From Plantago major (lineage: Eukaryota; Streptophyta; Magnoliopsida; Lamiales; Plantaginaceae): a stretch of 64,000 nt of DNA. The stretch covers positions 4,030,001 to 4,094,000 of the forward strand of contig CM048843.1 in assembly GCA_026545765.1 (NCBI GenBank). The letters are read 5' to 3'. Both the position numbers and the translations under genes were made by a program. Position 1 is the first letter of the stretch, and every line of letters begins with the position of its first letter. Under the pieces are notes generated by a model. That model saw only the letters and a list, made by a program, of their open reading frames with translations, had not been told where the DNA came from and did no database searches. Below are positions 21,747-32,412 of this stretch, in pieces.

Positions 21747-21798
21747 GACCAAAATCGCAAAGGATGGTCACTTAGAGGACCAATTTTGCAATTCACCC
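21747..21798 (-). repeat. MULE-1 right terminal inverted repeat
   Basis: The inverted partner of 15072-15123, followed directly by the second copy of the target duplication TATGATGTC. Confidence 0.93.
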
Positions 21799-22010
21799 TA
21801 TGATGTCTGCTATTTAATTTAGATGCATGCATCCATTCAATTCTTTTTCTCTTGACCAACCACAATTATTCACAATTCTTAGAACTAAAGCACCAGAAAA
21901 GCGAGCATAACCTGTTATAATCTCTTACTTGTATGTTGAACAAATTATGTTCTCCAATCTCCATCGTCAATAAATGATAAGACGAGGGGGAACGACTCTA
22001 TTCATGAACA

Positions 22011-25000
22011 TGTTCTTAAGGATACTACTGCAGCTGTGAAGATTGATCATTCATTTTATTAACATAATGAGAAACAAGGCTGAAGGAAGAACAAAGAAGA
22101 ACAAAACCGTGAAGAAACGTGTTTATACTGTTACGTTTTTATATTAAAGAGTAATGCGTTTTGTACCTGATGCTTCACTAGTTGTACAATTAGTTAGAAA
22201 AGTTAGTTGGTTGTTTAGTATAAATAAGAACAGAGAGAGCTGTTCTCTTCACTGTTTCTGATCATTATTTTTTTCATCATTTCACTTCCATTGTAAAACG
22301 TTTCTTTACATTGATCAGAGTTTGATCAATGGCAGTTATATGAAATCTTTGGTTTCTTGATATAGTATCAGTTTATTGTTTACACAAAACGCCAGTTTTG
22401 TTTCGATTGTTTTCATCCTGAAGTTTATTCCGCACACTCTGATTCTTCGTCTTGTTTGGCGATTGTTCGTGATTTAATCACTCTGTAACCGTTTTATGTG
22501 ACGGGTTTTCTGTTTCAATGGCATCTTCTTCGACATCCGTTCAGCCATGGGAGCTTCAATCACATCCATTTTATCTTCATCCCTCAGATCACCCAGGTAT
22601 GTCGGTTATCTTTGAGATTTTTGTTGGTGACAATTATATTTCTTGGAGTCATTCAGTGAAGATGGCATTAAGTGTTAAGAATAAGTCCAAATTCATTAAT
22701 GGATTGCTTGTGATTCCTGATTCTAAGAAAGAACCATTGTTATATGATGCATATGTTCGAGCTAATGACTTGTTTTGGGTTGGATTATGAACTCTATTGA
22801 CAAGTCAATTAAGAAGAGTTTGTTATACTGTAAATCTGCTCAAGAAGTTTGGAATGAAATGCAAATTCGTTATGCTCGATCTGATGGTCCACGGGTTTTT
22901 CATTTGAAAAAGTCTTTAAGCTCTATGCGCAAAGGAAATCTTTCTGTAACTGATTATTATAATCATTTCAAATCAGTTTGGGAAGAATATGTCAGTTATA
23001 GACCTGTTCTTAAATGTTCTTGTGGTTCTACTGCTACTGGTTGTTCATGTGGTGCCAAGCTTATGGTACAGTTGCATGAGTCTGATGCTGTTATGGAGTT
23101 TTTAGTGGGATTTGATGTAGTTATGCTCATATCAGAAGTCAATTGCTTCTTCATTCACCTCTGCCTTCTCTATCCAAGGTGTATTCTTTGCTTTTGCAAG
23201 AAGAATCTCAGAGGAATTTGTTTCATCCTAATGCTACTAATGATGTTATGGCTATGTCAGTGCAATCTGGTTCTTCAACTCAGCATAATAATTATGCAAA
23301 TGCTCAGAAATATCAACATGACAGATATCAGACTGGTTACAAAGAGAAAAGGAAGTTGAAGTGTACTCAGTGTGATTTTACTAATCATACTGTTGATAAA
23401 TGTTTTCAACTTATGGGTTATCCACCAGGTTGGAAAGGACCTAGAAACACTAGAAAGGTTAATCCTTCTGCTAATGCAGCACTTACAGATGGTTCTAGTA
23501 ATAGTAATTCTCAAGTTACAGGTGTTCATCCTTTGTTCAATGCTGAGATGTTTTCTCAGTTCATGGATTTTGCTAGAAATGCACAACATTCAAATCCAGA
23601 TGTTTACAATATCATGCCAAGATTTTATCATGATACAGGTGTTTTACATCAAACATCTTGTGTAGAAACTCCACAGCAAAATGGATTGGTAGAAAGGAAG
23701 CATCAACATATATTACAAATAGCTCGGGCTTTGATGTTTCAGTCTAAACTACCTTTACAATTTTGGAGAGATTGTATTTCTACAGCAGTTCACATTATAA
23801 ACAGGCTGCCTACTCCTATTTTACACAATAAAAGTCCATTTTTCATGCTTTACAGAACTGATCCTGATTATTCTTATTTCAGGACTTTTAGTTGCTTGGC
23901 ATTTGCTAGTACCTTGACTGCAAATAGAAAGAAGTTTGATTCAAGAGCATCTAAATGCATTTTTATTGGTTATCATCTTGGAGTGAAAGGTTACAGACTT
24001 TATGATATGAAAAATAACAAGATTCTGGTTTCTAGAAATTTTGTTTTTTATGAAGATGTTTTTCCCTATAATGATAATGTTGTTGAAACTTCTGTATCTG
24101 TTTCTTCTACTCTTGTTGATCCATATGTTTATGATATTAGTAATATGCATGATACTAATGTTTCCATACCTGATTCTGATGCTTCTATTCCAACTTCAAT
24201 GGTTCATGCAGATACTAATATTCTTGATATACCTGTTGATCAACAACATTCTTCTTTGCCATCAAATTCTTATAATACTAATAATTGTGATGTGAATATA
24301 CTAGACAATCGTTCTTATATTGAACAACAGGTCCATGAAGAACAAGTTCTTATTCCAGATACAGGTCCTATTATTTCACCAGTTGTTTTGCCAGTTGCTG
24401 AAATTAATGAAGAAAATCAAAGACCAGTGAGACAAAGAAATATTCCATCTTATTTACAAGTTTATGATGTTCAACTTCCTCCTTCTATTGCTCAAAGGAA
24501 TCAAGCAAATGCAGTTTCATCAACAGGAGTTCATTATCCTATATCTGCATTCCTGAATACTACTTCATTGTCACATCAATATAGAGCTTTTACTGCTACT
24601 ATATCACAGTTAACTGAGCCCAAAACCTATAAGCAAGCAGCTCCACATAAAGAATGGCAAGATTCTATGAATAAGGAGCTGGAAGCTCTTGAGAAAACAA
24701 AAACTTGGACCTTGACTACTTTACCTATAGGAAAATCTTGTATTGGGTGTAAATGGGTTTATAAGATAAAATACAAATCAGATGGTACCATTGAGAGGTA
24801 TAAGGCAAGACTTGTTGCAAAAGGATACACACAACAGCCTGGTTTAGATTATTTTGATACATTCAGCCCTGTTACAAAGATTACTACTGTAAGAGTTGTA
24901 TTGGCAATTGCAACTGTGAAGAATTGGCATCTTCATCAACTTGATGCTAACACAGCTTTTCTTCATGGAGATCTTGATGAGGAGGTGTATATGACACCAC

Positions 25001-26079
25001 TACCTGGTTATTGTGATACTGGTAAAGTTTGCAAGTTAAATAAGAGCTTGTATGGTCTTAAGCAAGCAAGCAGACAATGGTTTATTAAATTAGCTGACAG
25101 CCTGATTTCTATAGGTTATCATCAATGTGTTTCTGATTCTTCACTCTTTGTTAAAAAGACTAATACAAGTTTCACTGCTTTAGCTTGTTATGTTGATGAT
25201 ATCTTATTAGCAGGTGATAGTTTAATGGAAATTGCAGTTGTGAAGGATCATTTACATAAGGCTTTTACAATAAAAGACCTTGGCACAATGAAGTACATGT
25301 TGGGCATTGAAGTTGCAAGAAATGAGGCTGGGATTACATTATGTCAACGCAAATATTGTTTAGACATATTGACTGACACAGGTTACATTGGTTTCAGGCC
25401 TACTAATACTCCTATGGATTCTCAACAAGGTTTCATGGAGAATACAACATTACTTTCAGATCCATCTGAATATAGCAGATTAATTGGCAGGTTACTATAT
25501 CTTACAATAACAAGACCTGATATCTCTTACAGCCTACAAACTCTTTCACAATACATGTCAAAACCAACTGAGGGACATCTTCAAGCAGCCCATAGACTAT
25601 TGAGATACCTTAAATCTACACCTGGTCAAGGAATTTTGCTGTCATCTAAATCAGAATTGGTTTTGAAAGGTTTTACTGATAGTGACTGGGCAAGATGTTT
25701 ACAAACCAGGAGAAGCATCACTGGATATTCAATTTATTTGGGAGATTCTTTAATTTCTTGGAGGTCCAAGAAACAGCCTACAGTTAGTAAATCTTCAGCA
25801 GAAGCAGAATATAGAGCCATTGCTAATACAACTTGTGAGCTTCAATGGTTACTTTACTTGTTGGCAGATCTTCATATAGAGAGCTGTTCTCTTCACTGTA
25901 TAATTAGTTAGAAAAGTTAGTTGGTTGTTTAGTATAAATAAGAACAGAGAGAGCTGTTCTCTTCACTGTTTCTGATCATTATTTTTTTTCATCATTTCAC
26001 TTCCATTGTAAAACGTTTCTTTACATTGATCAGAGTTTGATCAATGGCAGTTATATGAAATCTTTGGTTTCTTGATACA
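22011..26079 (+). mobile_element. Ty1-copia element, internally deleted, with LTR remnants
   Basis: A direct repeat (22188-22362 and 25902-26077, nearly identical) brackets copia gag-pol coding DNA. The repeat carries a TATA box (AGTATAAATAAG near 22219), and the 5' copy is followed by a degenerate primer site TAGTATCAG (tRNA-Met type). The 5' LTR extends further left, to about 22011. The 3' LTR has lost its first part, so the coding region runs directly into it. A CATGT at about 22009-22013 and 26078-26082 may be the target duplication, but the ends are uncertain. Confidence 0.82.
22518..25911 (+). pseudogene. Ty1-copia gag-pol lacking protease and most of integrase
   Basis: The ATG at 22518 starts a copia gag N-terminus (FEIFVGDNYISWSHSVKMAL). 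Frame changes occur near 22785 and 23115. The long frame ending at 25911 then holds the gag zinc-binding part (CTQCDFTNHTVDKC), jumps to the end of the integrase core (ETPQQNGLVERKHQ), and continues with the integrase C-terminus, the RT (KWVYKIKYKSDGTIERYKAR, LACYVDDILLAG) and RNase H (SSAEAEYRAIA). The protease and the integrase zinc-binding and first catalytic parts are missing, joined in frame near 23615. RNase H is cut after LLADLHIES. RT looks intact, but the protein cannot mature or integrate. Confidence 0.9.
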
Positions 26080-26509
26080 TGTCTTTTTCTCCATGCGTGA
26101 AAGTCTTTGAAGCCTAGCGCGTATCCAACGAGTCACATGTTCGATTATTTTGTACAATGAACCAAATCAAACAAATGGAGAAAACCACCTAGTACTAGTA
26201 GAACCAAATACTAGTAATGCAGAAGGGCAATTAATTACACCGTTGTTCTTATCTTTTCATAGCATTGCATTAAAAGAAAGCATGACATAAGTCATGACTC
26301 TGTAGATTCTCATAGCTGCTGGTGCTTTGCTGTCTGATATTACATTCTATGTCAACGGCCAACTTGTAATAAACTCATCTAATTAACTAACGCGCAAACT
26401 AGTACTACTAATATTTACAAAATGCAAGCTGTATTCTTAAAACAACACGCTCACACTTCTGTCTATTTCCTACACACTTTCTCAATATAACCTAGCTCCA
26501 CCTCCACCT

Positions 26510-26518
26510 TATATATAT
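26510..26518 (+). promoter_or_regulatory. TATA box of EXORDIUM-like copy 2
   Basis: TATATATAG lies about 115 bp upstream of the ATG at 26629, followed by a CA-rich plant-type 5' UTR. Confidence 0.6.
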
Positions 26519-26628
26519 AGACAGATCACTAGCTACAACTCCATTCCTCAATCCTCACTACAAACAACACTTCTATCCTCTCACACAAACTTACTGCTCC
26601 CAGCTACTTAAATTTTCTTCCAACTAAA

Positions 26629-27576
26629 ATGGCCTTTCTCAAAATCTTCTTCTTTCTTGCACTTCTCGTCAGTGTCTCATCTGCAGCAAGAATTCTATCA
26701 GGTTCCAATACCGATAAATCGAATTCCGATACCGATACAACTATGCTCTTCAAGTACCACAATGGCCCTCTCCTATATGGCAAGATTTCCATCAATCTCA
26801 TATGGTATGGCAATTTCAAGCCCTCCCAGAAAGCCATTATAACCGATTTCGTCGCTTCATTGCAATCTCCTACACAATCACAATCCAACCCTTCTGTCCA
26901 GGCCTGGTGGAAATTCACTGAAAAGTACTACACTTCCATCAAGACCAAAAATTCCTCTCCCCTCCGCCTTTCGTTAGGCAAGCAAATTTCAGACGAGAAA
27001 TACTCTCTCGGAAAGACACTCACAAATCAACAAGTGCAGCTGCTGGCTGCCAAAGCCGATCAGTCCTACGCGATCAACGTAGTCCTCACCTCATCCGACG
27101 TGGCAGTTGAGGGCTTCTGCTCCAGCAAGTGCGGAACCCACGGTTCAATCCCATCAGGCAAGAAAAACAACAAGTTCGCTTATATTTGGGTTGGAAACTC
27201 GGAGACTCAGTGCCCAGGGCAATGCGCATGGCCATTCCACCAACCAATTTACGGCCCACAGGGACCACCACTCGTCGCGCCCAATAACGACGTGGGAATG
27301 GACGGCATGGTTATTAACTTGGCCGCACTTTTGGCAGGAACTGCATCAAACCCCTTTGGGAACGGTTTCTATCAGGGTCCGTCCGAGGCTCCATTAGAAG
27401 CTGCTTCCGCCTGTCCCGGGATCTATGCTAAGGGAGCCTACCCTGGCTATGCAGGGGACTTGCTAGTAGACCCTACTACCGGTGCTAGCTACAATGCAAA
27501 CGGTGTGAACGGAAGGAAGTATTTGGTTCCTGCTCTATACGATCCTTCAACGCAGTCTTGTTCAACTATAGTTTGA
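26629..27576 (+). CDS. EXORDIUM-like protein (PHI-1 family), copy 2
   Basis: An intact, intronless 315-residue EXORDIUM/PHI-1 protein, secreted and wall-associated by family knowledge. The signal peptide spans about residues 1-22 (LVSVSSAA). Family blocks are all present: [107 protein letters not shown] and the C-terminal CSTIV. The start context AAAATGG is good and matches the divergent copy. The two proteins differ mainly in a short Ser/Asp insert after the signal peptide (residues 25-38) and scattered substitutions, pointing to a fairly recent inverted duplication. Both copies seem functional. Confidence 0.96.
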   Translation: MAFLKIFFFLALLVSVSSAARILSGSNTDKSNSDTDTTMLFKYHNGPLLYGKISINLIWYGNFKPSQKAIITDFVASLQSPTQSQSNPSVQAWWKFTEKYYTSIKTKNSSPLRLSLGKQISDEKYSLGKTLTNQQVQLLAAKADQSYAINVVLTSSDVAVEGFCSSKCGTHGSIPSGKKNNKFAYIWVGNSETQCPGQCAWPFHQPIYGPQGPPLVAPNNDVGMDGMVINLAALLAGTASNPFGNGFYQGPSEAPLEAASACPGIYAKGAYPGYAGDLLVDPTTGASYNANGVNGRKYLVPALYDPSTQSCSTIV

Positions 27577-28451
27577 ATGAGTATGATTTAGTAAATTTGC
27601 TAGAAGGATGTAGAAAGAGCTTATATGTGAAAGAATAGTTATACAGGGTACATGTTTATGTAAACATTTGATTCATTTATTCAACTACTACAATTTTGTA
27701 ACTCATTTTCCTATGTTTTTAGTAGTATTATTTTCAGACAGAAAAAATATTCAGATAAAACGATTTGAAAAACGAATGAGCAGATGGACTGATGGAAGAA
27801 ACCAATGCAACAATAAACAAGTAAACTAAAGAACAATATGAGCCGAAAAAATTGATTAACCTGATGGAAGTTGTTCCTACTGAATCAATCGTTACCAGCT
27901 CACTAATTCTAAACCAGGCTATTAAAATTAAAATCATAACGAAATCAAATGAATTCATTTTTTAATTCGAAAGGAACATTAATCTAAGAACTGCAGGTTT
28001 AATTGATTAAAGATTTCAATAACTTCCACTTGGATGCGGATTTGTATCTACATCTGTTACGTCTAGTGAATTTTACCTGAGCACAAAATGCAGGTTTTTC
28101 ACGTTATCTAAAAGAAATGATGTTAGTGCCGATTTGTAAATGGGCATTACTAGAAATACAATGAGCACAGAATCTCAAAATCAAGAACATAGCTAACAGT
28201 GAGGCATTGTACAGAAATGGTTCTTCAATGTCATCGATGGATGGCAGCTTATTGATGATAATGGATGTAAAAGTCAGTAGTTAGCTATCTATCAACTTAG
28301 AGAATTAAATCACCATTGATACCATGCATTAAAAAAAGCAACGCGTTATTTATATCTAATACTAGTACTAAGTTTATTAAGTGGAAGAAATGGCTCTGCA
28401 GTATTGAAGAACTTAACATGTCATTAGCATGTGCAGCTCAAACAGTTAAAT
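27577..28451. other. 3' region of EXORDIUM copy 2 and non-coding spacer
   Basis: The first about 150 bp contain AT-rich polyadenylation-type sequence; the rest is non-coding with no recognisable repeat up to the MULE-2 target site. Confidence 0.5.
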
Positions 28452-28890
28452 GTAAAAAAGCGGGAGAACGGCAAAAATGGTCACTTAAGTATACTAGACC
28501 CAGACACGCAGTAACGTCATTTATTACAATTAATTCAACATTTGTCAAATTTGGCAAATTTAGTACAAATTTTGTGACCAAGTCAACCTACCCACGAATT
28601 TGATGATGTGGCGAATCGAACTGACGAACTAAGACGTTCCGGTAACGAATTAACTGCCACGTTACTTATCCATGACGTCATATTTATATTTTTAATAAAA
28701 AATTGAACTAAAAAAGAATTAAATTAAAATCAAAATAAAAACAGTAAAAAACTCTAAATTCTAACGGCTTGAAAATGGACTACGCTACATATACCAACAG
28801 CCCCAAACTAAAAGTTCAAGAACCCTAGAAATTTTATCCTCACTCAATTGCGGCCAAAAGACACAAAATAGGACTCCATTCACACTTCCA

Positions 28891-30493
28891 ATGTCGTCCT
28901 CTAATTCAAGCGACGGTCCTTCGACGAGAAGATGTGGTTGTGTGGAGTTATTGCAAAGCGAATTTGTTCTTGGACGAAACATAATCCTGGAAGAAGATAT
29001 TTGATATGCGCGTATGATATAAGCTTGATTCATTTAGTTGTTGTTTATGTTACTATTCGCCTCAATTTCGCAGAAATTTGTTTCATTAGTTTGTTTTGAT
29101 TTGATAGGGTCAACCTAGGGCATTGAAGGAGAAGGCTATCCATGAACTAATGAAGGATGTTGAAATGTTAATTGAAAGGGAGAAAATGTTGAAGCAGCAG
29201 AAAACAAAGATGGGAGATTTGGTGAATGATAGGATTTGTAAGGTAGTTTTGGTCCAAGCAGTGGTTATCTTTGCTCTATTGTTTGTTGTTTATCTTTTAA
29301 GGGTTAATTACACTTTCACACCTGTAAAATTCTCATTTTTTAAATCCCCTAAAACCCAAGGGTTCCGAAAGATCGTTACAATTTCCCCCCTGAACTTTGC
29401 TCAGGGTTTCATGCCGTTAACTTTTGTCGTCAGTCAACGCGGTCAAACCGTTAAAAAAGTCAACCGTCAACTGGGGTTTGAAAGTTAGATTTGTCAAAAA
29501 AATATTTTTTCTGAAAAAAAAAATTACATCAGCAAATTTTGTTATGACGTCATAAAAATTGATGGTTTCCAACTCTGTCCTCGAGGGGTCCCAAAGTAAG
29601 ATTAGTCAAATTGAAAAAAAAAACATATAGATTTTTCTGAAAAAGTAACAAGGGAATTTGAATGTAATTTACGGAATAGAAGTAGAAGAAAGTAAGAAAA
29701 TTGATTGAAAAGAAAGAATTTGAAACATATGAATTAATTAATCAGTGCAAATAAAATGATTACAAGGCTCTGTTTAATATATTGATCCCAAATCTGGTGA
29801 CTTGGTAACATGCATTTACCTTCTCTATCATTTGTTAGTTTATGCTTTTTTTTTCCTTCTGTTTTCTTTGGTTGGATACCTTGAAAGATTAAAGAAAAGG
29901 AACAAAAATGTTGTAGCTTTGTATAGTCGCCCGATTGGTAGCATTTTAGTTCTATATACAGATTGATACAGCTATAATCACTTCCGATTAGATTGTAACC
30001 TCTGGGAACCAATTATCTTATACAAAACTTTCTTTACAATCTTTGTGTTGTTGTTGTGGTAATCAGATATAAGCATCTTCTGCACTAAAAGGGTTAATTA
30101 CCTTGAAGATGTAGATCTTATAGGTGTAACTGAAAGATGAAGATGGAAGATATTGGGAGATTGTTGAGAAAAGTGAAGTAGTGTAGTGAATGTGTTAGAG
30201 ATTTAGGGGTTATAGTGTAATAGTTGATGGGGGCAATTCCGGAAATTCACGATTTATTAATGACGTCATTATGATGTCAGCCGTCATTTTCATTTTTCAG
30301 AATTTTTTTTAAATTTTTGAAAATTAATTTTTTTTAAAAAAATCAAAAAAGTCAACTTTTTTGTTGACTAACATTGACTGAGGTTGACTTCGTTAGTCAA
30401 CTAACAGCAGGGGTGTGCAAAAATGTTTGAGAAAATTGTAATTTCGGACTCTTACAGGAGTGTTTATGTAATTAACCCATCTTTTAATTAAGT
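28891..30493 (+). pseudogene. MULE-2 GRF zinc-finger, coiled-coil, C-terminal membrane protein; interrupted
   Basis: The ATG at 28891 begins MSSSNSSDGPSTRRCG. After an extra base near 28935 the GRF pattern appears in the next frame (CGVIAKRICSWTKHNPGRRY then LIC). A probable intron (donor near 28995, acceptor near 29108) leads to a coiled-coil exon (KEKAIHELMKDVEMLIEREK then MLKQQKTKM) and a hydrophobic segment (VVLVQAVVIFALLFVVYLL). A 1178-bp element is inserted after YLL. With it removed, two more codons and a TAG at 30491-30493 end the protein, so only the extreme 3' end is separated. The GRF part that should hold the last metal ligand and FxW motif is not visible and may be deleted. The architecture matches the MULE-1 gene at 20063-21493. 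Confidence 0.75.
29301..30478. mobile_element. 1178-bp Mutator-type non-autonomous element nested in MULE-2
   Basis: The ends are GGGTTAATTACA and its inverse (TGTAATTAACCC, with one base difference), flanked by a perfect 9-bp duplication ATCTTTTAA (29292-29300 and 30479-30487). Subterminal blocks share GTCAAC/GTTGAC and ATGACGTCAT words in inverted order. The interior has no recognisable coding sequence. The 9-bp duplication points to the Mutator superfamily. Confidence 0.9.
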
Positions 30494-31202
30494 AGAATCC
30501 ATTTTTTACCCTCTCTGTAAAGTGGAGTACACTTAACAAATTCAAACAACACTTAATTATTCATAACTAAGAATACACATTAAACAATACAACACTCAGA
30601 CAAATAAAAAAATGGACACACTTTCTCCTCCCGTGAGCTACATTTTCAAAACCATCAAAAGTCAAATTTTCAACATATTAAAAACATGTATCTCACTCCT
30701 CCCGTGAGCTCCAAGCATAAAAATGAATTGGGGGACCATTTTACATTTAACACTTTAATAAAGAGGAAAAAAACAGAGGATGAAGAATTACTTACTGTGC
30801 ACAGGCGGTGGAAGGTGGTTCAAGTGCGGCGGAAGTGTTGGTATACTTGCCCATTTTCCAGCCGTTAGAATTTAGAGTTTTTTATTATTTTTTTTTCTTT
30901 TATTTTAATTTTAATTTAATTCTTTTTTAGTTTAATTTTTTTATTAAAAATATAAATATGACGTCATGGATAAGTGATGTGGCAGTTAATTCGTTACCGG
31001 AACATCTTAGTTCGTCGGTTCGATTCGCCACGTCATCAAATTCGCGTGTAGGTTGACTTGGTCACAAAATTTGTACTAAATTTGCCAAACTTGACAAATG
31101 TTGGACTAGAATTGACAACAAACGTTTACATGTGCCAGCCTAGTATACTTAAGTGACAATTTTTGTCGTTCTCCCGTAAAAATGCTATAGAAGTAAATTA
31201 CC

Positions 31203-31930
31203 TCAGGTCATAGTAACAAGAACTTGAAGTAATTTATTCCCACAGCCTTCGTGTTTGTCCTTGATTTGCATTGCCGAAGCCACGACAGAAGGGCTAGCTT
31301 TATGCACCTGGATTAGTTCAAGAGTCTGAATGTCACCAATATCCACAGATAATCCCATCATTGCATAACAGTTGTGAATAATAAGCTGCTGGAGCCTTGG
31401 GAACCTGTTGGCATGTGCTTTTAAGTGCACGAGATTCAAATCTAGCATCTGCAACGATTTCAGTTGAGGGAATTCCCCTTCTTCTGGCTCCCACTCAGGT
31501 TCAATTGGGCCCAAGTCCAGGCATAATAAGAAGTCACTTTTTTGCAGTTTGAGCACTTCCAAATTAGATAATGCACCAACAACTTTCATGAGTCCGCAAG
31601 GGATCCTACACGGCCTCAAAGTTAGTTTTCTGAGCGAAGATGGGAACTTTATGTAAGACAGAAAGTTCTTGACGCAAGTGACCAATCAGAGGAGCACTTT
31701 AATACTTCAAGCTTTTCTAGACGAGCGAGATCAAGGACAGTTTTAATTGAAATGTTACCAAAGATCCCGAGCTAGATCAAGAGCGAGCTAACTTGAGCCG
31801 ATGCATCAGAACTGTCTGAGAGTGCTGTGCATGGCATATTATGAGCATTGAGCTGTTGATCAAATTAATCGAACCAGTTCTTGTGCAAAATCTGGATAAG
31901 TGACTAAATGTAACACCACCTGTTTCCATC
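31203..31930 (-). pseudogene. R1-like CC-NBS-LRR (NLR) fragment: C-terminal LRR
   Basis: The frame 31685-31203 (minus) matches the last leucine-rich repeats of Solanaceae/Lamiales R1-like NLRs: KFPSSLRKLTLRPCRIPCG, LSNLEVLKLQKSDF, EGEFPQLKSLQML, then GDIQTLELIQVHKASPSVV and a natural C-terminal stop. In intact NLRs this part helps pathogen recognition. An upstream LRR (LDLARLEKLEVLKCSSDW) is in another frame, separated by a frameshift near 31680. No NB-ARC domain is in the window, so it is a relic. It abuts MULE-2's right target duplication. Confidence 0.8.
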
Positions 31931-32029
31931 TATATGTTGACTGAGAAAGAATCATGAAAAATAATGAAAAGACCAACTTAGCATAGGTCTACGACAGATA
32001 CGCACGCTGCAAGAAAATATTCAATGAAC

Positions 32030-32412
32030 ATTTAGTTCTGAATCGGAGTATAGGCATTTCCAGTTCATGTCATTATTAAAAATATCATGCATACTCCTGA
32101 CACCATAACATTCCAAGATAGCAGACTCCTCAGTCATTCCTTCAAACACACGGGATGCAACTTCCATCGACTCGATCTCCCTGTGCATTCCCAACATAAA
32201 CATTATTCATAAATCCTAGCCGAACAACATGGCAATGAACAACTCTACACAGTCTAGCATCACAAATCTTCGACACGCCCGTATAATCAAGGGAAAACCG
32301 AACCCATCCGGCTGGTAATTATGTTCCGGCATTCTGCAGTACAAACCGAGAACACTCCTAAAACTAGAAAGCGAAACATTAGCACGGAGTATCGAATCCC
32401 AGAAGAATGAGT
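32030..32412 (-). pseudogene. Pentatricopeptide repeat (PPR) protein fragment
   Basis: Minus-strand frames with several breaks carry PPR signature sequence. WDSILRANVS is followed by YQPDGFGFPLIIRAC, then in another frame CRVVHCHVVRLGFMNNVYVG, and then EIESMEVASRVFEGMTEES. This order (motif ends with PDGF...PLIIRAC and then H-V--GF--NVYVGN) is typical of PLS-class PPR proteins, which edit organelle RNA. It holds about three repeats with frameshifts near 32290 and 32195, so it is a non-functional piece. It resembles the N-terminal part of At1g17630-type proteins, judged by eye. Confidence 0.65.

Larger units (their letters stand above)
15072..21798 (+). mobile_element. MULE-1: complete 6727-bp Mutator-like element with three genes
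   Basis: Terminal inverted repeats of about 52 bp (15072-15123 and 21747-21798) begin GGGTGAATTGCAAAATTGGT and differ at only a few positions. A perfect 9-bp target duplication, TATGATGTC, flanks it (15063-15071 and 21799-21807). Inside are a MURA-like transposase (plus), a small unknown gene (plus) and a GRF zinc-finger membrane gene (minus). The right subterminal region repeats GGGACCAAAATCGC several times. An 851-bp hAT element is nested at 20490-21340. Every gene is broken, so it is structurally complete but not autonomous today. Confidence 0.95.
28462..31175 (+). mobile_element. MULE-2: 2714-bp Mutator-like element with about 320-bp inverted ends
   Basis: The left end (28462 to about 28780) starts GGGAGAACGGCAAAAATGGT and reappears inverted at about 30850-31175 (GGGAGAACGACAAAAATTGT). 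The match runs through blocks such as ACTTAAGTATACTAG, TTTAGTACAAATTTTGTGAC and ACGTCATATTTATATTT. The flanks GTAAAAAAGC (28452-28461) and GTAAAAATGC (31176-31185) form a 10-bp target duplication with one mismatch. There is no transposase; it holds one GRF/coiled-coil/membrane gene and a nested 1178-bp element. Long inverted ends and a 9-10 bp duplication indicate a Mutator-type element. Confidence 0.92.

Noticed and set aside
29734..30012. 92-residue minus-strand frame inside the element nested in MULE-2
   Set aside because: Basic, low-complexity and not similar to any domain I know; lies in a non-autonomous element interior.
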